A DNA stretch of 64,000 bases from AV69 sp963742315 (GTDB lineage: Bacteria > Verrucomicrobiota > Verrucomicrobiia > Chthoniobacterales > UBA10450): the NCBI GenBank assembly GCA_963742315.1, contig CAVULE010000006.1, forward strand, positions 1-64,000, read 5' to 3'. This document shows positions 8,425 to 17,932 of the stretch, one piece after another. How positions within the stretch are numbered: position 1 is the first letter of the stretch; every line of letters starts with the position of its first letter. Below the pieces are notes generated by a model. The model saw only the letters and a list, made by a program, of their open reading frames with translations. It ran no database searches and had not been told where the DNA came from. A program made the position numbers and the translations under genes.

Positions 8425-8532
8425 AACACAGGCCTGTGGCCTGTGCGCCAAGCGGACATTTTGTCCGCTTTCCTTTTCCTCGGCAGCGGAGTGCAACTCC
8501 GCTGGGCGCACAGACTGGAAAGTCTGTGTTCC
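8425..8532. repeat. Dispersed composite hairpin element, copy 1
   Basis: This element has nested inverted repeats: aacacaggcctgtggcctgt, then gcggacattttgtccgc, then gcggagtgcaactccgc, then cacagactggaaagtctgtg. The same modules in the opposite order occur at 38083-38195. It lies between the E2 core gene and the convergent enoyl-CoA hydratase gene. The remaining sequence to 8656 holds no gene. Confidence 0.75.
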
Positions 8533-8656
8533 GCCCTTCGCAGCCGGCAAACCTCGCCCCTCCGCCTCCGTTAACAGCGACGGAAGAAGGCGGCGGGCGC
8601 TCTACCTACTCCAAGGCCGGGACATTGGCTTGATGAGGTTTGCCTAATAACTGCGG

Positions 8657-9421
8657 TTACTTTGCCCAATTTGGCTTGCGCTTCTCGTTGAAGGCGCCAA
8701 TGCCTTCGCGCGCTTCGGCCGAGGCACGCGCTTGCATATGATGCTTCAACGCTCGCTCCAGATCGTCTTTCACTGAAGTTGACCAAAGCTCTTCAATCAG
8801 GCGTTTTGTTTGCGCGACCGCATTCGGCGCGCCCTGCAAGACAGAATCAGCGAACTTCAGCGCTTCATTCATTACCGCATCCGCAGGTACGACACGATTT
8901 ACCAAACCCATCTCGAGAGCGCGTTTTGCATCGATCAGCTCCGCACCCAACAACAACTCGCGTATATCGCGTTCGCGCAATTGCCGCCGCAAGAATGTCA
9001 TGACCAATCCAGCGACGAGCCCGCGCCGCGTTTCAGGATAGCCGATTTTCGTTCGTTCTGCGGCCACAACGTAATCACAGGCCGACATGATGCCGGCCCC
9101 ACCGGCAACGGCGGCTCCATGTACTGCAGCGATGGTAACCGGACGCGCCTCGCTTATTGCGCCAAGCACATGCGCGACCAAATCTGCAGTGGCATGCGCC
9201 TTGGTTTGATCCTGCGCTTCTTTCAAATCCAGGCCCGTACAGAAGGCCGCGCCGGCACCGCGCAAAATCAGAATGCGTTCCCTTGTCTCGTCCGAGGCAA
9301 GTTTGATCGAGGCTATCAACTCCGTCAGCAGCTGGATTGATAAGGCGTTGCGGCGTTCGGGGCGGTTCAGAGTTATGACCGTGATTTGTGGTGTTTTCTT
9401 TTCGACGAGAACGACAGGCAT
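8657..9421 (-). CDS. Enoyl-CoA hydratase/isomerase family protein (probable methylglutaconyl-CoA hydratase)
   Basis: A 254-residue crotonase-fold protein starting at ATG 9421 (MPVVLVEKK). It shows LNRPERRNALS, the oxyanion-hole segment RGAGAAFCTGLDLKE and HGAAVAGGAGIMSACDYVVA, then GYPETRRGL, all usual crotonase signatures at the usual length. Lying divergently from HMG-CoA lyase and near methylcrotonyl-CoA carboxylase, it most likely hydrates 3-methylglutaconyl-CoA in leucine catabolism. Crotonases are hard to assign precisely, so the substrate is inferred from context. An in-frame start 24 bases upstream is possible. Confidence 0.85.
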   Translation of the reverse strand: MPVVLVEKKTPQITVITLNRPERRNALSIQLLTELIASIKLASDETRERILILRGAGAAFCTGLDLKEAQDQTKAHATADLVAHVLGAISEARPVTIAAVHGAAVAGGAGIMSACDYVVAAERTKIGYPETRRGLVAGLVMTFLRRQLRERDIRELLLGAELIDAKRALEMGLVNRVVPADAVMNEALKFADSVLQGAPNAVAQTKRLIEELWSTSVKDDLERALKHHMQARASAEAREGIGAFNEKRKPNWAK

Positions 9422-9482
9422 ATTTTTACAATTACAGCGACGCAAGGGTCGCGCTTCTGAGTTATTCTGTCAGTAATTTTCC

Positions 9483-10337
9483 ATGATGGACGCCGTTAAA
9501 ATAATCGAGTGTCCGCGCGACGCGTGGCAAGGGCTCAAGCGCCAGATCCCGACGTTGCAGAAGGTAGAATACCTCCGCCGCCTCGTCGATGCGGGCTTTC
9601 GTCATATCGATGCAGTAAGCTTCGTCTCGCCGAAAGTTGTCCCGCAAATGGCGGATAGCGAAGCCGTGGTCAAGCAACTCGGGCCCCTGGAGGGAGTGGA
9701 GATTATCGGGATTGTTGTTAACGAAAAGGGCGCAGAACGTGCGATCGCGACCGGGGCGGTGAGCACACTAGGCTATCCTTATTCCATTTCGAAGACCTTT
9801 CTGCGCAGAAATCAAAATCAATCGCTGGCGGAAAATGCGGCGGTGCTGGAAAGGATCAGGGATTGCGCGGATGAGGCCGGCATCGGAGTCGTTGCTTACA
9901 TTTCGATGGCGTTCGGTAATCCTTATGGCGATATTTGGAGCGAAGAGAAAGTCGCGGAAGCGGTACGAGCGATCACTGGCATGGGAGTCAATTCCCTTTC
10001 ACTCGCGGACACGATAGGAGCAGCTGAACCAGACCTGATTCATCGTGTGCTGAGCGCGGTTTTACACGACTGCGAAGAATTCGAGGTGGGCGTTCATCTT
10101 CACAGCACCCCTGCGGGAGCGCGAGCGAAAGTGCTTGCCGCTTATGACGCCGGATGCCGGCGTTTCGATTCCGCCATTGGTGGGCTAGGTGGCTGTCCCT
10201 TCGCGCAAGATAAGCTGGTCGGGAATGTGCCGACGGAAGAGGTCTTCGGTGCGTTGCAAGAGCGCGGGCTGGATTTGCCGATGGATCTTTCCAAAGTCGC
10301 GGGGATGAATTCTGCGATCAGCGGGGAGTTTTTCTAG
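9483..10337 (+). CDS. mvaB: Hydroxymethylglutaryl-CoA lyase
   Basis: A 284-residue TIM-barrel HMG-CoA lyase, which splits 3-hydroxy-3-methylglutaryl-CoA into acetoacetate and acetyl-CoA, the last step of leucine degradation. Family marks are FVSPKVVPQMADSE near the N-terminus, the metal-binding HLHSTP, and the catalytic-cysteine loop GGLGGCPFA. The N-terminal metal motif reads PRDAWQG where many homologues have PRDGLQN; Arg and Asp are kept. It is divergent from the hydratase gene, with about 60 bases between the starts, so a shared promoter region is likely. The next base is also atg, so the start could be read as either Met. Confidence 0.9.
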   Translation: MMDAVKIIECPRDAWQGLKRQIPTLQKVEYLRRLVDAGFRHIDAVSFVSPKVVPQMADSEAVVKQLGPLEGVEIIGIVVNEKGAERAIATGAVSTLGYPYSISKTFLRRNQNQSLAENAAVLERIRDCADEAGIGVVAYISMAFGNPYGDIWSEEKVAEAVRAITGMGVNSLSLADTIGAAEPDLIHRVLSAVLHDCEEFEVGVHLHSTPAGARAKVLAAYDAGCRRFDSAIGGLGGCPFAQDKLVGNVPTEEVFGALQERGLDLPMDLSKVAGMNSAISGEFF

Positions 10338-10341
10338 ACGC

Positions 10342-10457
10342 TGTCATTCCGAAGGAAGTGAGGGACCGCACAACAGCTATTTGATTACGCAAGATAGCTT
10401 GTTGTGACCAATCGCGACTTGCGAGGTCCCGCGCCGTCTGCGCGGCTAGGGATGACC
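10342..10457. repeat. GTCATCCCGAG-type inverted repeat, copy 1
   Basis: The element begins tgtcattccgaaggaagtga and ends gcggctagggatgacc, with an internal pair agggacc / aggtccc. The same architecture, with better-kept ends (gtcatcccgag / ctcgggatgac), is seen at 29756-29885 and 32288-32371. It separates the convergent HMG-CoA lyase and carboxylase genes and could also act as a bidirectional transcription stop. Confidence 0.65.
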
Positions 10458-10461
10458 GCAA

Positions 10462-12081
10462 TTAAACCTGGATCACGCCGGTGTGGAAGCGCCCTTTCGC
10501 GGGCGGTCGGCTGACGTACCGAAGAAGGCCCATGAGGACGTCGCGCGTCTCATGAGGTTGGATGATGGCATCGATCCAGCCACGCGCGGCGCCATAACGA
10601 ATGTCGGTTTGCTCTTCGTAACTTGCCTTTACTTTGGCGCGCAATTCTTCGAGCTCCCCAGGCGCGGCTTTTTTATCTCCACGTTCTTTCGCGCGGGCGA
10701 GAATAGAAAAAACGGTATCGCTGGCCTGGGCTGCACCCATCACGGCGTAGCGTGCATTTGGCCACGCCAGGATAAAACGCGGATCGTAAGCCTTGCCGCA
10801 GAGCGCGTAATTTCCGGCGCCAAACGAGCCACCGACCACGATCGTAATTTTCGGCACGATGGAATTACTGACCGCATTCACCAACTTCGCGCCGCTACGG
10901 ATGATTCCACTTTGCTCCGCAGCTTTTCCCACCATGAATCCAGTCACATCCTGGAAAAAAAGGATCGGCAGTCCGGTCTGATTGCAATCCATCACGAAGC
11001 GCGCGGCTTTGTCGGCGCTGTCCGAATAAATGACGCCGCCCATTTGGATCCCCTCGGTCTTAGTGCGCACTTGCAAACGCTGGCTTGCAACAATACCGAC
11101 CGCGCGACCGCCGACTCGCGCATAAGCTGTGACCAGGGTCTTGCCATAATCAGCTTTGTACTCATCGAGAGAATCGGCGTCGATAATGGAGGCAAGTAAA
11201 TCGCGCGCATCATAGTTCTTGTGACTATCGAGGCCGATTAAATCGTATATGGTATCACCCAGTTTCGCGGCATCCTTGCCGCGCGGCATTACATATTTCT
11301 CGTTAGCTTCGGGCAGTAACGCCACCAACGAGCGTAGTTTTTCCAGGCAGTCTTCATCATTCTTTTCGTAAAAATCGACCGTGCCGCTGATCTCGGAATG
11401 CATTTTCGCGCCGCCAAGCTCTTCCTGATCCACGATTTGTCCGATGGCAGCCTTGACCAGGGAAGGGCCGGCCAGATAAAGCCCGCTGCCCTCGGTCATC
11501 AAAATCTTGTCGCACAACACCGGCAAATAGGCGCCGCCGGCGACGCAATTGCCCATGATGGCAGCGAACTGCGGAATCCCAGCCGCGGAAATGACCGAAT
11601 TATTTCGAAAGATGCGCCCGAAGTCGTCCTCATCTGGAAAAATTTCATCCTGCATTGGCAGAAATACGCCGGCAGAATCGACCAGGTAAATCAGTGGCAG
11701 ATTGTTTTCGAATGCGATCCGTTGCGCGCGAATTAATTTCTTCACCGTCTGCGGGAAGAACGCGCCGGCTTTTACGGTGGCGTCATTGGCGACGATCATG
11801 CACGGCACATTGGCGACGTTGCCGATACCGGCGACGGCACCGGCGGCCGGGACGCGTCCCCACTGCTCGTACATTTTGTAGGCAGCCCAAAGTCCGATCT
11901 CGAAAAATTTTGCATCGCGATCGAGCAAGCGTGCGATGCGTTCGCGCGCGACCAGCCGCCCGAGCTTGTGCTGGCGTTCCTGGCCGGCTTTGCCACCGCC
12001 TTCGCGCAACTGTTCTTCTTCCGCGCGAATTTTGTCGCAGCGATCGCGCAGCGTTTCGGCCCTGGCAGTTCGTGACGACAT
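10462..12081 (-). CDS. Acyl-CoA carboxylase beta subunit (probable methylcrotonyl-CoA carboxylase beta)
   Basis: A 539-residue biotin-dependent carboxyltransferase with the two crotonase-like halves of the family: the N-terminal half has PLIYLVDSAGVFLPMQDE and GNCVAGGAYLPVLCD, the C-terminal half LPILFFQDVTGFMVG and VGGSFGAGNYALCG. The AGVFLP segment and overall length fit methylcrotonyl-CoA carboxylase better than propionyl-CoA carboxylase. Together with the hydratase, HMG-CoA lyase and 2-oxoacid dehydrogenase it completes most of the leucine route. The biotin-carboxylase/carrier subunit is not in the window. The start ATG 12081 gives the normal family length. Confidence 0.88.
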   Translation of the reverse strand: MSSRTARAETLRDRCDKIRAEEEQLREGGGKAGQERQHKLGRLVARERIARLLDRDAKFFEIGLWAAYKMYEQWGRVPAAGAVAGIGNVANVPCMIVANDATVKAGAFFPQTVKKLIRAQRIAFENNLPLIYLVDSAGVFLPMQDEIFPDEDDFGRIFRNNSVISAAGIPQFAAIMGNCVAGGAYLPVLCDKILMTEGSGLYLAGPSLVKAAIGQIVDQEELGGAKMHSEISGTVDFYEKNDEDCLEKLRSLVALLPEANEKYVMPRGKDAAKLGDTIYDLIGLDSHKNYDARDLLASIIDADSLDEYKADYGKTLVTAYARVGGRAVGIVASQRLQVRTKTEGIQMGGVIYSDSADKAARFVMDCNQTGLPILFFQDVTGFMVGKAAEQSGIIRSGAKLVNAVSNSIVPKITIVVGGSFGAGNYALCGKAYDPRFILAWPNARYAVMGAAQASDTVFSILARAKERGDKKAAPGELEELRAKVKASYEEQTDIRYGAARGWIDAIIQPHETRDVLMGLLRYVSRPPAKGRFHTGVIQV

Positions 12082-12162
12082 GCGATGGACGCTTAATCCG
12101 GCGTGTGCGTTACTTCAAGCACAGGCGGCGGGTTCGCCCTACCACAAACTGTGGCGTGGCGT

Positions 12163-12465
12163 CTAGTACGCGTCCGAATCGGAATGATAACCGGAGTCGC
12201 CGCGGATGCTGCTTAAGCGCCTGCGACTGCCCCGCTCGGAATCGGCCCGATTAAGACAGCCTGCGGCTAGTTTTAGCAGAAATGGAATGGCCGCGAGTGT
12301 ACCCACGGACATCAGCGCAATGGCGGTGGCCTGGCGGGCGGGGCGTTTGATCCGATCCGCCACCAGCAAACCGACGCCGAGGCCGAGTGCAGTACGAGTG
12401 AGGGCAAGGAGCGGATCGACCGGCAGATCGCTGGGAGGTTTCGGGATGGATATCGTTAGCGCCAT
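12163..12465 (-). CDS. Small hypothetical membrane protein (100 aa)
   Basis: The 100-codon frame starts ATG 12465 and reads as a short soluble N-terminus (ISIPKPPSDLPVDPLLALTR), a hydrophobic segment (about residues 25-38), a basic loop and a second hydrophobic stretch (about 46-68), then a Ser/Arg/Asp-rich tail. I do not recognise a family. It is divergent from manC, with starts about 90 bases apart. A two-helix membrane topology is predicted from hydrophobicity alone; it could be a spurious frame. Confidence 0.4.
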   Translation of the reverse strand: MALTISIPKPPSDLPVDPLLALTRTALGLGVGLLVADRIKRPARQATAIALMSVGTLAAIPFLLKLAAGCLNRADSERGSRRRLSSIRGDSGYHSDSDAY

Positions 12466-12554
12466 TCGCGTATTCCTATACGTCGCGGGAGCGAAAAATA
12501 AATGGGAAATTGTTGCAAGCGTGTAAAAAACGACCGACGAACTTCACTGCTGAC

Positions 12555-13607
12555 ATGGAAATCTATGCATTAATTCTCGCCGGCGGCAGTGGCGAGAGGT
12601 TCTGGCCGCTGAGCCGGCGCGCTTTACCAAAGCAATTGCTGCGCCTGGTTTCGAGGCATTCGCTGCTGGAGGAGACGGTGGAGCGCTTGAACGGTTTGAT
12701 CCCTCCTGCTCGCATCCTTGTTCTAACGAACGTCGACCAGGAAAAGGGCGTGCGTGAATCGCTCAGGAATTTTCCGGCGTGCAATATCATTGCCGAACCG
12801 ACAAAACGCGACACTGCCGCAGCCGTCGCGCTCGGGATAGCCTGGGTCGCCGCGCGCAATCACACTGCGGCGATGGTCGTTCTGCCGGCGGATCATGTCA
12901 TTAAAGAGACCGCGGCATTTCAAAAGATCATTCGCGATGCGGTCGAAGCGGCGAAGGAAAAGAGCGCACTGATCACGATTGGGATTCGACCCGCCTCGGC
13001 CGATCCGGGTTTTGGCTATATTGAAATGGGCGAGCCCATTTCAGGCAAACCAGGTCTTTTCCGGGTCGTGCGTTTCCGCGAGAAACCGAATGTCGACCTG
13101 GCCGAATCCTTTATTCGCAAAGGAAATTTTCGCTGGAATGCCGGCATGTTCGTCTGGACCGTGCCGACGATTCTGACCGAGTTTAACCGGCACGCTCCGG
13201 AATTTGGGCGATTTATTGCGATGATGAGCGGCCCCGGGGCTTTCGAGAAAAACTGGGGCGAAAAATTCTCGACACTTCCGCGAACGTCTTTCGATTACGC
13301 CGTGATGGAACACGCCGATCGTGTGCTTGTGCTGGAAGCGAAATTCGATTGGGACGATGTGGGCGGTTGGCCGGCGGTGGCGCGGTATTTTCCGAAAGAC
13401 GCCCGGGGCAATGCGGCCAACTGTGGTCTCACTACGCTCGAGGCCGGCGATAACATTGTCTTTGACGATGCCGGTAATAACGTCGCTCTTCTCGGCGTAA
13501 ACAATCTAATTGTCGTTAGGACACGCGATGCGGTGCTGGTTTGCCATCGGCATCACGCTGAGAAAATCAAGAATCTGGTCGCGAAATTACCGGAGGCATT
13601 GCAGTGA
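12555..13607 (+). CDS. manC: Mannose-1-phosphate guanylyltransferase
   Basis: A 350-residue nucleotidyltransferase that makes GDP-mannose from mannose-1-phosphate and GTP. It opens with the nucleotide-binding signature LAGGSGERFWPLSR and the catalytic-site PKQLL; further marks are ILVLTNVDQ, EPTKRDTAAAVALG, VLPADHVI, FGYIEMG, FREKP, WNAGMFVW and the late W-DVGGW. The length fits a monofunctional GMP without a fused isomerase domain. ATG 12555 was chosen because residues from there match the family start; upstream codons in frame (from 12510) look unrelated. Its last bases overlap the ruvX start (gtga), indicating one transcript with ruvX and truA. Confidence 0.93.
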   Translation: MEIYALILAGGSGERFWPLSRRALPKQLLRLVSRHSLLEETVERLNGLIPPARILVLTNVDQEKGVRESLRNFPACNIIAEPTKRDTAAAVALGIAWVAARNHTAAMVVLPADHVIKETAAFQKIIRDAVEAAKEKSALITIGIRPASADPGFGYIEMGEPISGKPGLFRVVRFREKPNVDLAESFIRKGNFRWNAGMFVWTVPTILTEFNRHAPEFGRFIAMMSGPGAFEKNWGEKFSTLPRTSFDYAVMEHADRVLVLEAKFDWDDVGGWPAVARYFPKDARGNAANCGLTTLEAGDNIVFDDAGNNVALLGVNNLIVVRTRDAVLVCHRHHAEKIKNLVAKLPEALQ

Positions 13608-14020
13608 AGCAGATTCTGGGTCTCGATCTGGGAAAAGCGCGCACTGGCGTCGCGCTCTCTGATGAATTGCGCATGCTGGCGCACCCATTGGAGACGATCG
13701 AGAGCAGTTCGGCAGAGACGGTGGCGCGGCGGATTCAGAAGATCGTGGCGGAACGGAACGTGGATTGCGTGGTCGTCGGATTGCCGCGACAAATGAATGG
13801 TGCGCTCGGTCTTGCGGCGGAAAATACACAACATTTCATAGAAAAATTGCGACCGCTTGTTTCATGCGAAGTCGTGACCTGGGATGAACGGCTCTCCACC
13901 GTCGCGGCGGAAAGGGCCTTGCGGGAGGCGGGGAAAAAAACGCGCGAAACGCGTGGCATTCGAGACCAGGTCGCGGCACAAATCATCCTGCAAGGTTACC
14001 TCGACCGGCTAAATGCGTGA
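13604..14020 (+). CDS. ruvX: Putative pre-16S rRNA nuclease / Holliday junction resolvase-like (YqgF family)
   Basis: A 138-residue RNase H-fold protein of normal family length. It shows the first catalytic Asp in LGLDLGKARTGVALSD, VVGLPRQMNG, the second acidic site WDERLST, and a final DQVAAQIILQGYL. The family processes the 5' end of 16S rRNA in E. coli. It starts at GTG 13604, with cggagg upstream and overlapping the manC stop. Its own end overlaps the truA start by 8 bases. Confidence 0.93.
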   Translation: MKQILGLDLGKARTGVALSDELRMLAHPLETIESSSAETVARRIQKIVAERNVDCVVVGLPRQMNGALGLAAENTQHFIEKLRPLVSCEVVTWDERLSTVAAERALREAGKKTRETRGIRDQVAAQIILQGYLDRLNA

Positions 14021-14762
14021 ATCGCGCCGGCTCAAGTTGGTTATCAGTTACGACGGGCGAGATTTCGCTGGCTGGCAAAGCCAAAAGCACGGCAACACCG
14101 TTCAGGACCACCTGGAAGCTGCATTTGAGAGAGTGTGCGGGACACGCTTGGCGGTGACCGGCTCGGGACGCACCGACTCCGGGGTGCACGCGCTCGGGCA
14201 GTGCGCACATGTAGATGTTCCAGCGGGGCAATTCCCAGCCGAACGCTGGCTGAAAGCGTTAAACGGCGTGCTGCCGCCAGCGATTCGGATTTTGCGGGCG
14301 GGATTTGTCGGGCAAAGCTTTCACGCTCGATTTTCGGCGAAGGGCAAAGTTTACCGTTACCGAATCGTAAACGGGGCGGTCCTGCCGCCGCTGGAGATTG
14401 GCAGGGCGTGGCATGTCCCCTCCCCACTTGATCGGGAGTTGCTGGGGCGAGCGGCCAAACTATTTACAGGCCGACATGATTTCGCCGCCTTTGCCGCAAA
14501 TCGCAGAAAAGAGGAACGAAGTACCATGCGCACGGTGGAATACGTTCGGGCCACTGGTCGACGCGATCTAATCGAGATCGAATTCTCTGCCGACGGATTT
14601 CTCTACAAGATGGTGCGAATGATGGTGGGCGGGATGGTGCGGTGTGCCCTTGGAAAAGAGAGTCTGCAATCAGTAGAATTGCGCCTGGAGCGGCCTTCGC
14701 GGACATCGGCTCGTTTTGTTGCTCCGGCAGCGGGGCTTTACCTAGTCCGGGTTCGCCACTAA
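14013..14762 (+). CDS. truA: tRNA pseudouridine synthase A
   Basis: A 249-residue TruA, which isomerises uridines 38-40 in the tRNA anticodon arm. Visible marks are SYDGRDFAGWQSQ, NTVQDHLEAAF, the catalytic aspartate in GSGRTDSGVHA, ARFSAKGKVYRYR and FLYKMVRMMVGGMV. The length is normal. The start overlaps the end of ruvX, so it is probably translated from the manC-ruvX-truA message. Confidence 0.95.
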   Translation: MRESRRLKLVISYDGRDFAGWQSQKHGNTVQDHLEAAFERVCGTRLAVTGSGRTDSGVHALGQCAHVDVPAGQFPAERWLKALNGVLPPAIRILRAGFVGQSFHARFSAKGKVYRYRIVNGAVLPPLEIGRAWHVPSPLDRELLGRAAKLFTGRHDFAAFAANRRKEERSTMRTVEYVRATGRRDLIEIEFSADGFLYKMVRMMVGGMVRCALGKESLQSVELRLERPSRTSARFVAPAAGLYLVRVRH

Positions 14763-14835
14763 ACCTCTGTAAATCAGGGATAAACGCCTTCCTGAGGGGT
14801 TTCCGATTGGCAGACTAAATGCTTCGTAATTCACG

Positions 14836-17800
14836 ATGCCCCCCTCTGATAGGGACTCGTCTGTCGAAAACGTGCCGGTGCTGGCTCCGGGCATTCCGGG
14901 CATTCTGCGCCGAAGCCTGGCCAAAATACTAAGCTCGGCACATTTGGTTCTTTCCGGCACGACGGCCTCCATTCTGGTCATCATTTTCCTCGGGAGCTTG
15001 TTTGTATTTGTCGCGCTCCGCAATCACCGCCGGGATGAGATTGGCGCGCGCTCGGTCCAGTTGACGCGTCTGAGCAGCTTGATCGAAAACGACATCGCGG
15101 AGTTGGAAGATTATTATCGCGGATTTTTGCTGACGCATCGCAGCCAGTATTTTGCGCCATTCCAAGAGCGACGAAATGCGATGAAGAAGCGCCTGGAAGA
15201 CCTTAACGGTCGTTTGTTGGACAACCCTGTTCAGCGCAAACGCGTTATCAAAGCTCAGGACATCGTACTGCGATGGGCGGACCAGGTGGCCCAACCTGCC
15301 TTCTTGGGCCAGAGCGCGCCGAGTGCGGCTTCCGACACATCTTCTGCGCTGACATTGAGCAACGCTTCGCTCGATCAAGCGCGTTGGATTTTGCAGTCAT
15401 TGAAAGACGAAGAACAAATCCTTTTAAGTCAGCGTGCGGGCGAACAGGAGATGGCAACGCAATCGACTCAAATCCTTGATTCTCTGCCAAAGCTCGAGCG
15501 TGCCGTCATCGAAATGAATAAGGAAAAGCGCGGGTTCCTCCTCACCAATGACAACGGCTTTCTCGACGCCTATCGCCGGTCGGTTGAAAATTTCTACCGC
15601 TACCATGCTTATCTCACCATTTTGGCAGGAGACGCGCCGCAGCGGACGCAGCTCCTGAGCGATATTCGATCCAATCTTGAGCGCTGGATAAGCTTCTCCG
15701 CACAACCGGAAATCAACGCCAAGCAGCAAGGCCGCGATATCAGCGCGATGATTAGCAACGACCAGAGCGAACAGTTGATCAATCAAATCCAACGCACGAT
15801 TGCCGAATTTCAAAGGAACGAGCTTGCCAGTTACGACGCCGGTTCGAGCGTCGCGGTACGACATCGGATTTGGAGCACGATTGGTCTCCTGACGCTGGTG
15901 CTGGTGGTGGCGCTGCTGATTTCATCGAACACCTACAGCCTCGCCCTGGTTCGCCGGAACTTGTCGAAGCTGGGTGCGGCCGAGATTCGGATTCGCGCCA
16001 TCATCGAAAACATTCTCGACGGAATGATCATTGTCGATCGTGCCGGAACGATTACGCTGATGAATCCAGCAGCGGAAAAATTGTTCGGTTGCAGCAAGCA
16101 CGAGATGCTCAACCAAGCCTTCCTCACTCTGGTTCCGCAAGCTTACAACACCGAGGCTGATTTGCAGCTGGTCGACTGGGAAGAGTTCACGAAACGGACC
16201 GGCACCACCGTGCTCGCCGTGGGGCGCACCCGCAGGCATGTCACCTTCCCGATCGAAATCTCGTTAGCTAAAATGATGGTCGATCAGTCCACCCTTTACG
16301 TCGCAATGATCCGCGATGTCACCGAGCGCAAACGTTTTGAGCGTGAGATTGCAGCGGAAAAGGAAAATCTTGCGGTCACGCTGCGCTCCATCGGTGATGG
16401 CGTTATCACCACAGATGTCCAAGGCAAGATTATCATGATCAACCAGGCCGCCGAGGCGCTCACCGGCTGGACCGCCGAGGAAGCCAAGGGTCACCCGCTG
16501 AAATCCGTCTTTAAAATTTCGATTGATCTGGCGGCGCAGACGCGCGGGCAACGCAGTACTTATCGCAATGAAGCCTATTCTCTGCTGCTCAAATTACCGA
16601 GCAACGCCACGCTTGTCTCCCGAGATGGAACCGAGCACTTGATCGAGCAGGTCGTCTCCCCCATTCGCGATCGCAGAAACGAAGTCGCCGGCGTGGTCCT
16701 TGTTTTCCGCGATATCATCGAGCGCGAACACAAGCAACTTGGATTACTCGCCGGCGGCATCGCCCACGATTTCAACAATCTCCTAACCGCAATCATGGGA
16801 AACATCTCTCTCGCATCGCTCCTCATCCCGGCAACAGACGAGCTGACGACGCGATTAGCGGACGCGAAAAATGCTTCCATGCGGGCACGGGATCTTGCCC
16901 AGCAGTTGCTTACTTTTGCACGCGGCGGCGCGCCGATCAAAAAGACGGCCTCGCTCACCCGGCTGGTCCAGGACACGGTTAGTTTCTGCCTGCGCGGATC
17001 GCAAAGCCGTAGCGAATGCGACTTGGAAGAGAATCTTTGGCCGTCGGAAATTGATTCCGGTCAAATCAGTCAGGTCATCGCCAATCTGGTGGTTAACGCA
17101 GAGCAGGCAATGCCGACTGGCGGAACACTTCACGTTACCTGCGAAAATTTCCGCCATGGCTCTGGGAAGAAGACAACGGTTCCGGATTTGCCATCCGGCG
17201 AATTTGTTAAGATCACGATCAGAGACGAAGGCGTCGGCATTCCCGAGCAAAATCTGAAGCGAATTTTCGATCCTTATTTTACAACCAAACCAAAAGGAAA
17301 TGGCCTTGGTCTAGCGACCGCTTATTCCATCGTCAAACATCACAAGGGTCTTGTCACCGTCGAATCCGAGGTGAATAAGGGTTCCACTTTCACCCTTTAC
17401 CTGCCCGCCGCGGCTCACGTCGCTGTACCAGAGGAGACAGGGTATGCCGGGGTGAAAGAACTCTCCGGAACGGGCCGTGTCCTAATCGTCGATGACGAAG
17501 AAGCCATTCGCACGCTGGTGGAATTCACCCTCACTCATCTTGGCTATAAAGTTTGCCCGGCCGCAACCGCGCTGGAGGGTGTTGAGCTTTATCGACAAAA
17601 ACTTCAGGCCGGTGAGCGATTTGATTGCGTCATCCTCGATCTCACTCTTCCCGGCGGGATGGGCGGAAGAGATGCGCTTAAACTTTTACTCGAAATCGAT
17701 CCTTCAGTGAACGCGATTGTTTCCAGTGGTTACGCGATGGATGCCACTATGAGCCACTATCAGGATTTTGGATTTCGTGGCGTGATCACCAAACCGTACG

Positions 17801-17892
17801 AAGCGGCCGAGCTTGGTCGCACCGTTCGCGAAGTTATCGAATCAGGACGGATAAAGCTCGTGCCTGACCTGGACTTGCAGGCCGTAGGTTAA
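14836..17892 (+). CDS. Hybrid sensor histidine kinase with two PAS domains and C-terminal receiver
   Basis: A 1018-residue membrane kinase. A first transmembrane helix (about 34-58) and a second (about 340-365) flank a helical, CHASE3-like sensor region of about 275 residues. Two PAS domains follow (about 380-500, 510-630), then an H-box AGGIAHDFNNLLTAIMGN with the phospho-acceptor His at 644, an ATPase domain (VIANLVVNAEQAMPTGG; IRDEGVGIPE; FDPYFTTKPKGNGLGLA), and a receiver (VLIVDDEE; acceptor Asp 935 in VILDLTLPGG; conserved Lys in ITKPY). The HDFNNLL box is typical of kinases that pass phosphate within a hybrid chain. No response-regulator gene is adjacent. The 70 bases to truA leave room for its own promoter. 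Confidence 0.93.
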   Translation: MPPSDRDSSVENVPVLAPGIPGILRRSLAKILSSAHLVLSGTTASILVIIFLGSLFVFVALRNHRRDEIGARSVQLTRLSSLIENDIAELEDYYRGFLLTHRSQYFAPFQERRNAMKKRLEDLNGRLLDNPVQRKRVIKAQDIVLRWADQVAQPAFLGQSAPSAASDTSSALTLSNASLDQARWILQSLKDEEQILLSQRAGEQEMATQSTQILDSLPKLERAVIEMNKEKRGFLLTNDNGFLDAYRRSVENFYRYHAYLTILAGDAPQRTQLLSDIRSNLERWISFSAQPEINAKQQGRDISAMISNDQSEQLINQIQRTIAEFQRNELASYDAGSSVAVRHRIWSTIGLLTLVLVVALLISSNTYSLALVRRNLSKLGAAEIRIRAIIENILDGMIIVDRAGTITLMNPAAEKLFGCSKHEMLNQAFLTLVPQAYNTEADLQLVDWEEFTKRTGTTVLAVGRTRRHVTFPIEISLAKMMVDQSTLYVAMIRDVTERKRFEREIAAEKENLAVTLRSIGDGVITTDVQGKIIMINQAAEALTGWTAEEAKGHPLKSVFKISIDLAAQTRGQRSTYRNEAYSLLLKLPSNATLVSRDGTEHLIEQVVSPIRDRRNEVAGVVLVFRDIIEREHKQLGLLAGGIAHDFNNLLTAIMGNISLASLLIPATDELTTRLADAKNASMRARDLAQQLLTFARGGAPIKKTASLTRLVQDTVSFCLRGSQSRSECDLEENLWPSEIDSGQISQVIANLVVNAEQAMPTGGTLHVTCENFRHGSGKKTTVPDLPSGEFVKITIRDEGVGIPEQNLKRIFDPYFTTKPKGNGLGLATAYSIVKHHKGLVTVESEVNKGSTFTLYLPAAAHVAVPEETGYAGVKELSGTGRVLIVDDEEAIRTLVEFTLTHLGYKVCPAATALEGVELYRQKLQAGERFDCVILDLTLPGGMGGRDALKLLLEIDPSVNAIVSSGYAMDATMSHYQDFGFRGVITKPYEAAELGRTVREVIESGRIKLVPDLDLQAVG

Positions 17893-17932
17893 GCGAAGGC
17901 GGATTCAGCCGATCAACTCTTCAGTTCGGTGT

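Noticed and set aside
10483..11199. Plus-strand open frame opposite the carboxylase gene
   Set aside because: It is a shadow of a strongly conserved minus-strand gene with complete carboxyltransferase motifs.
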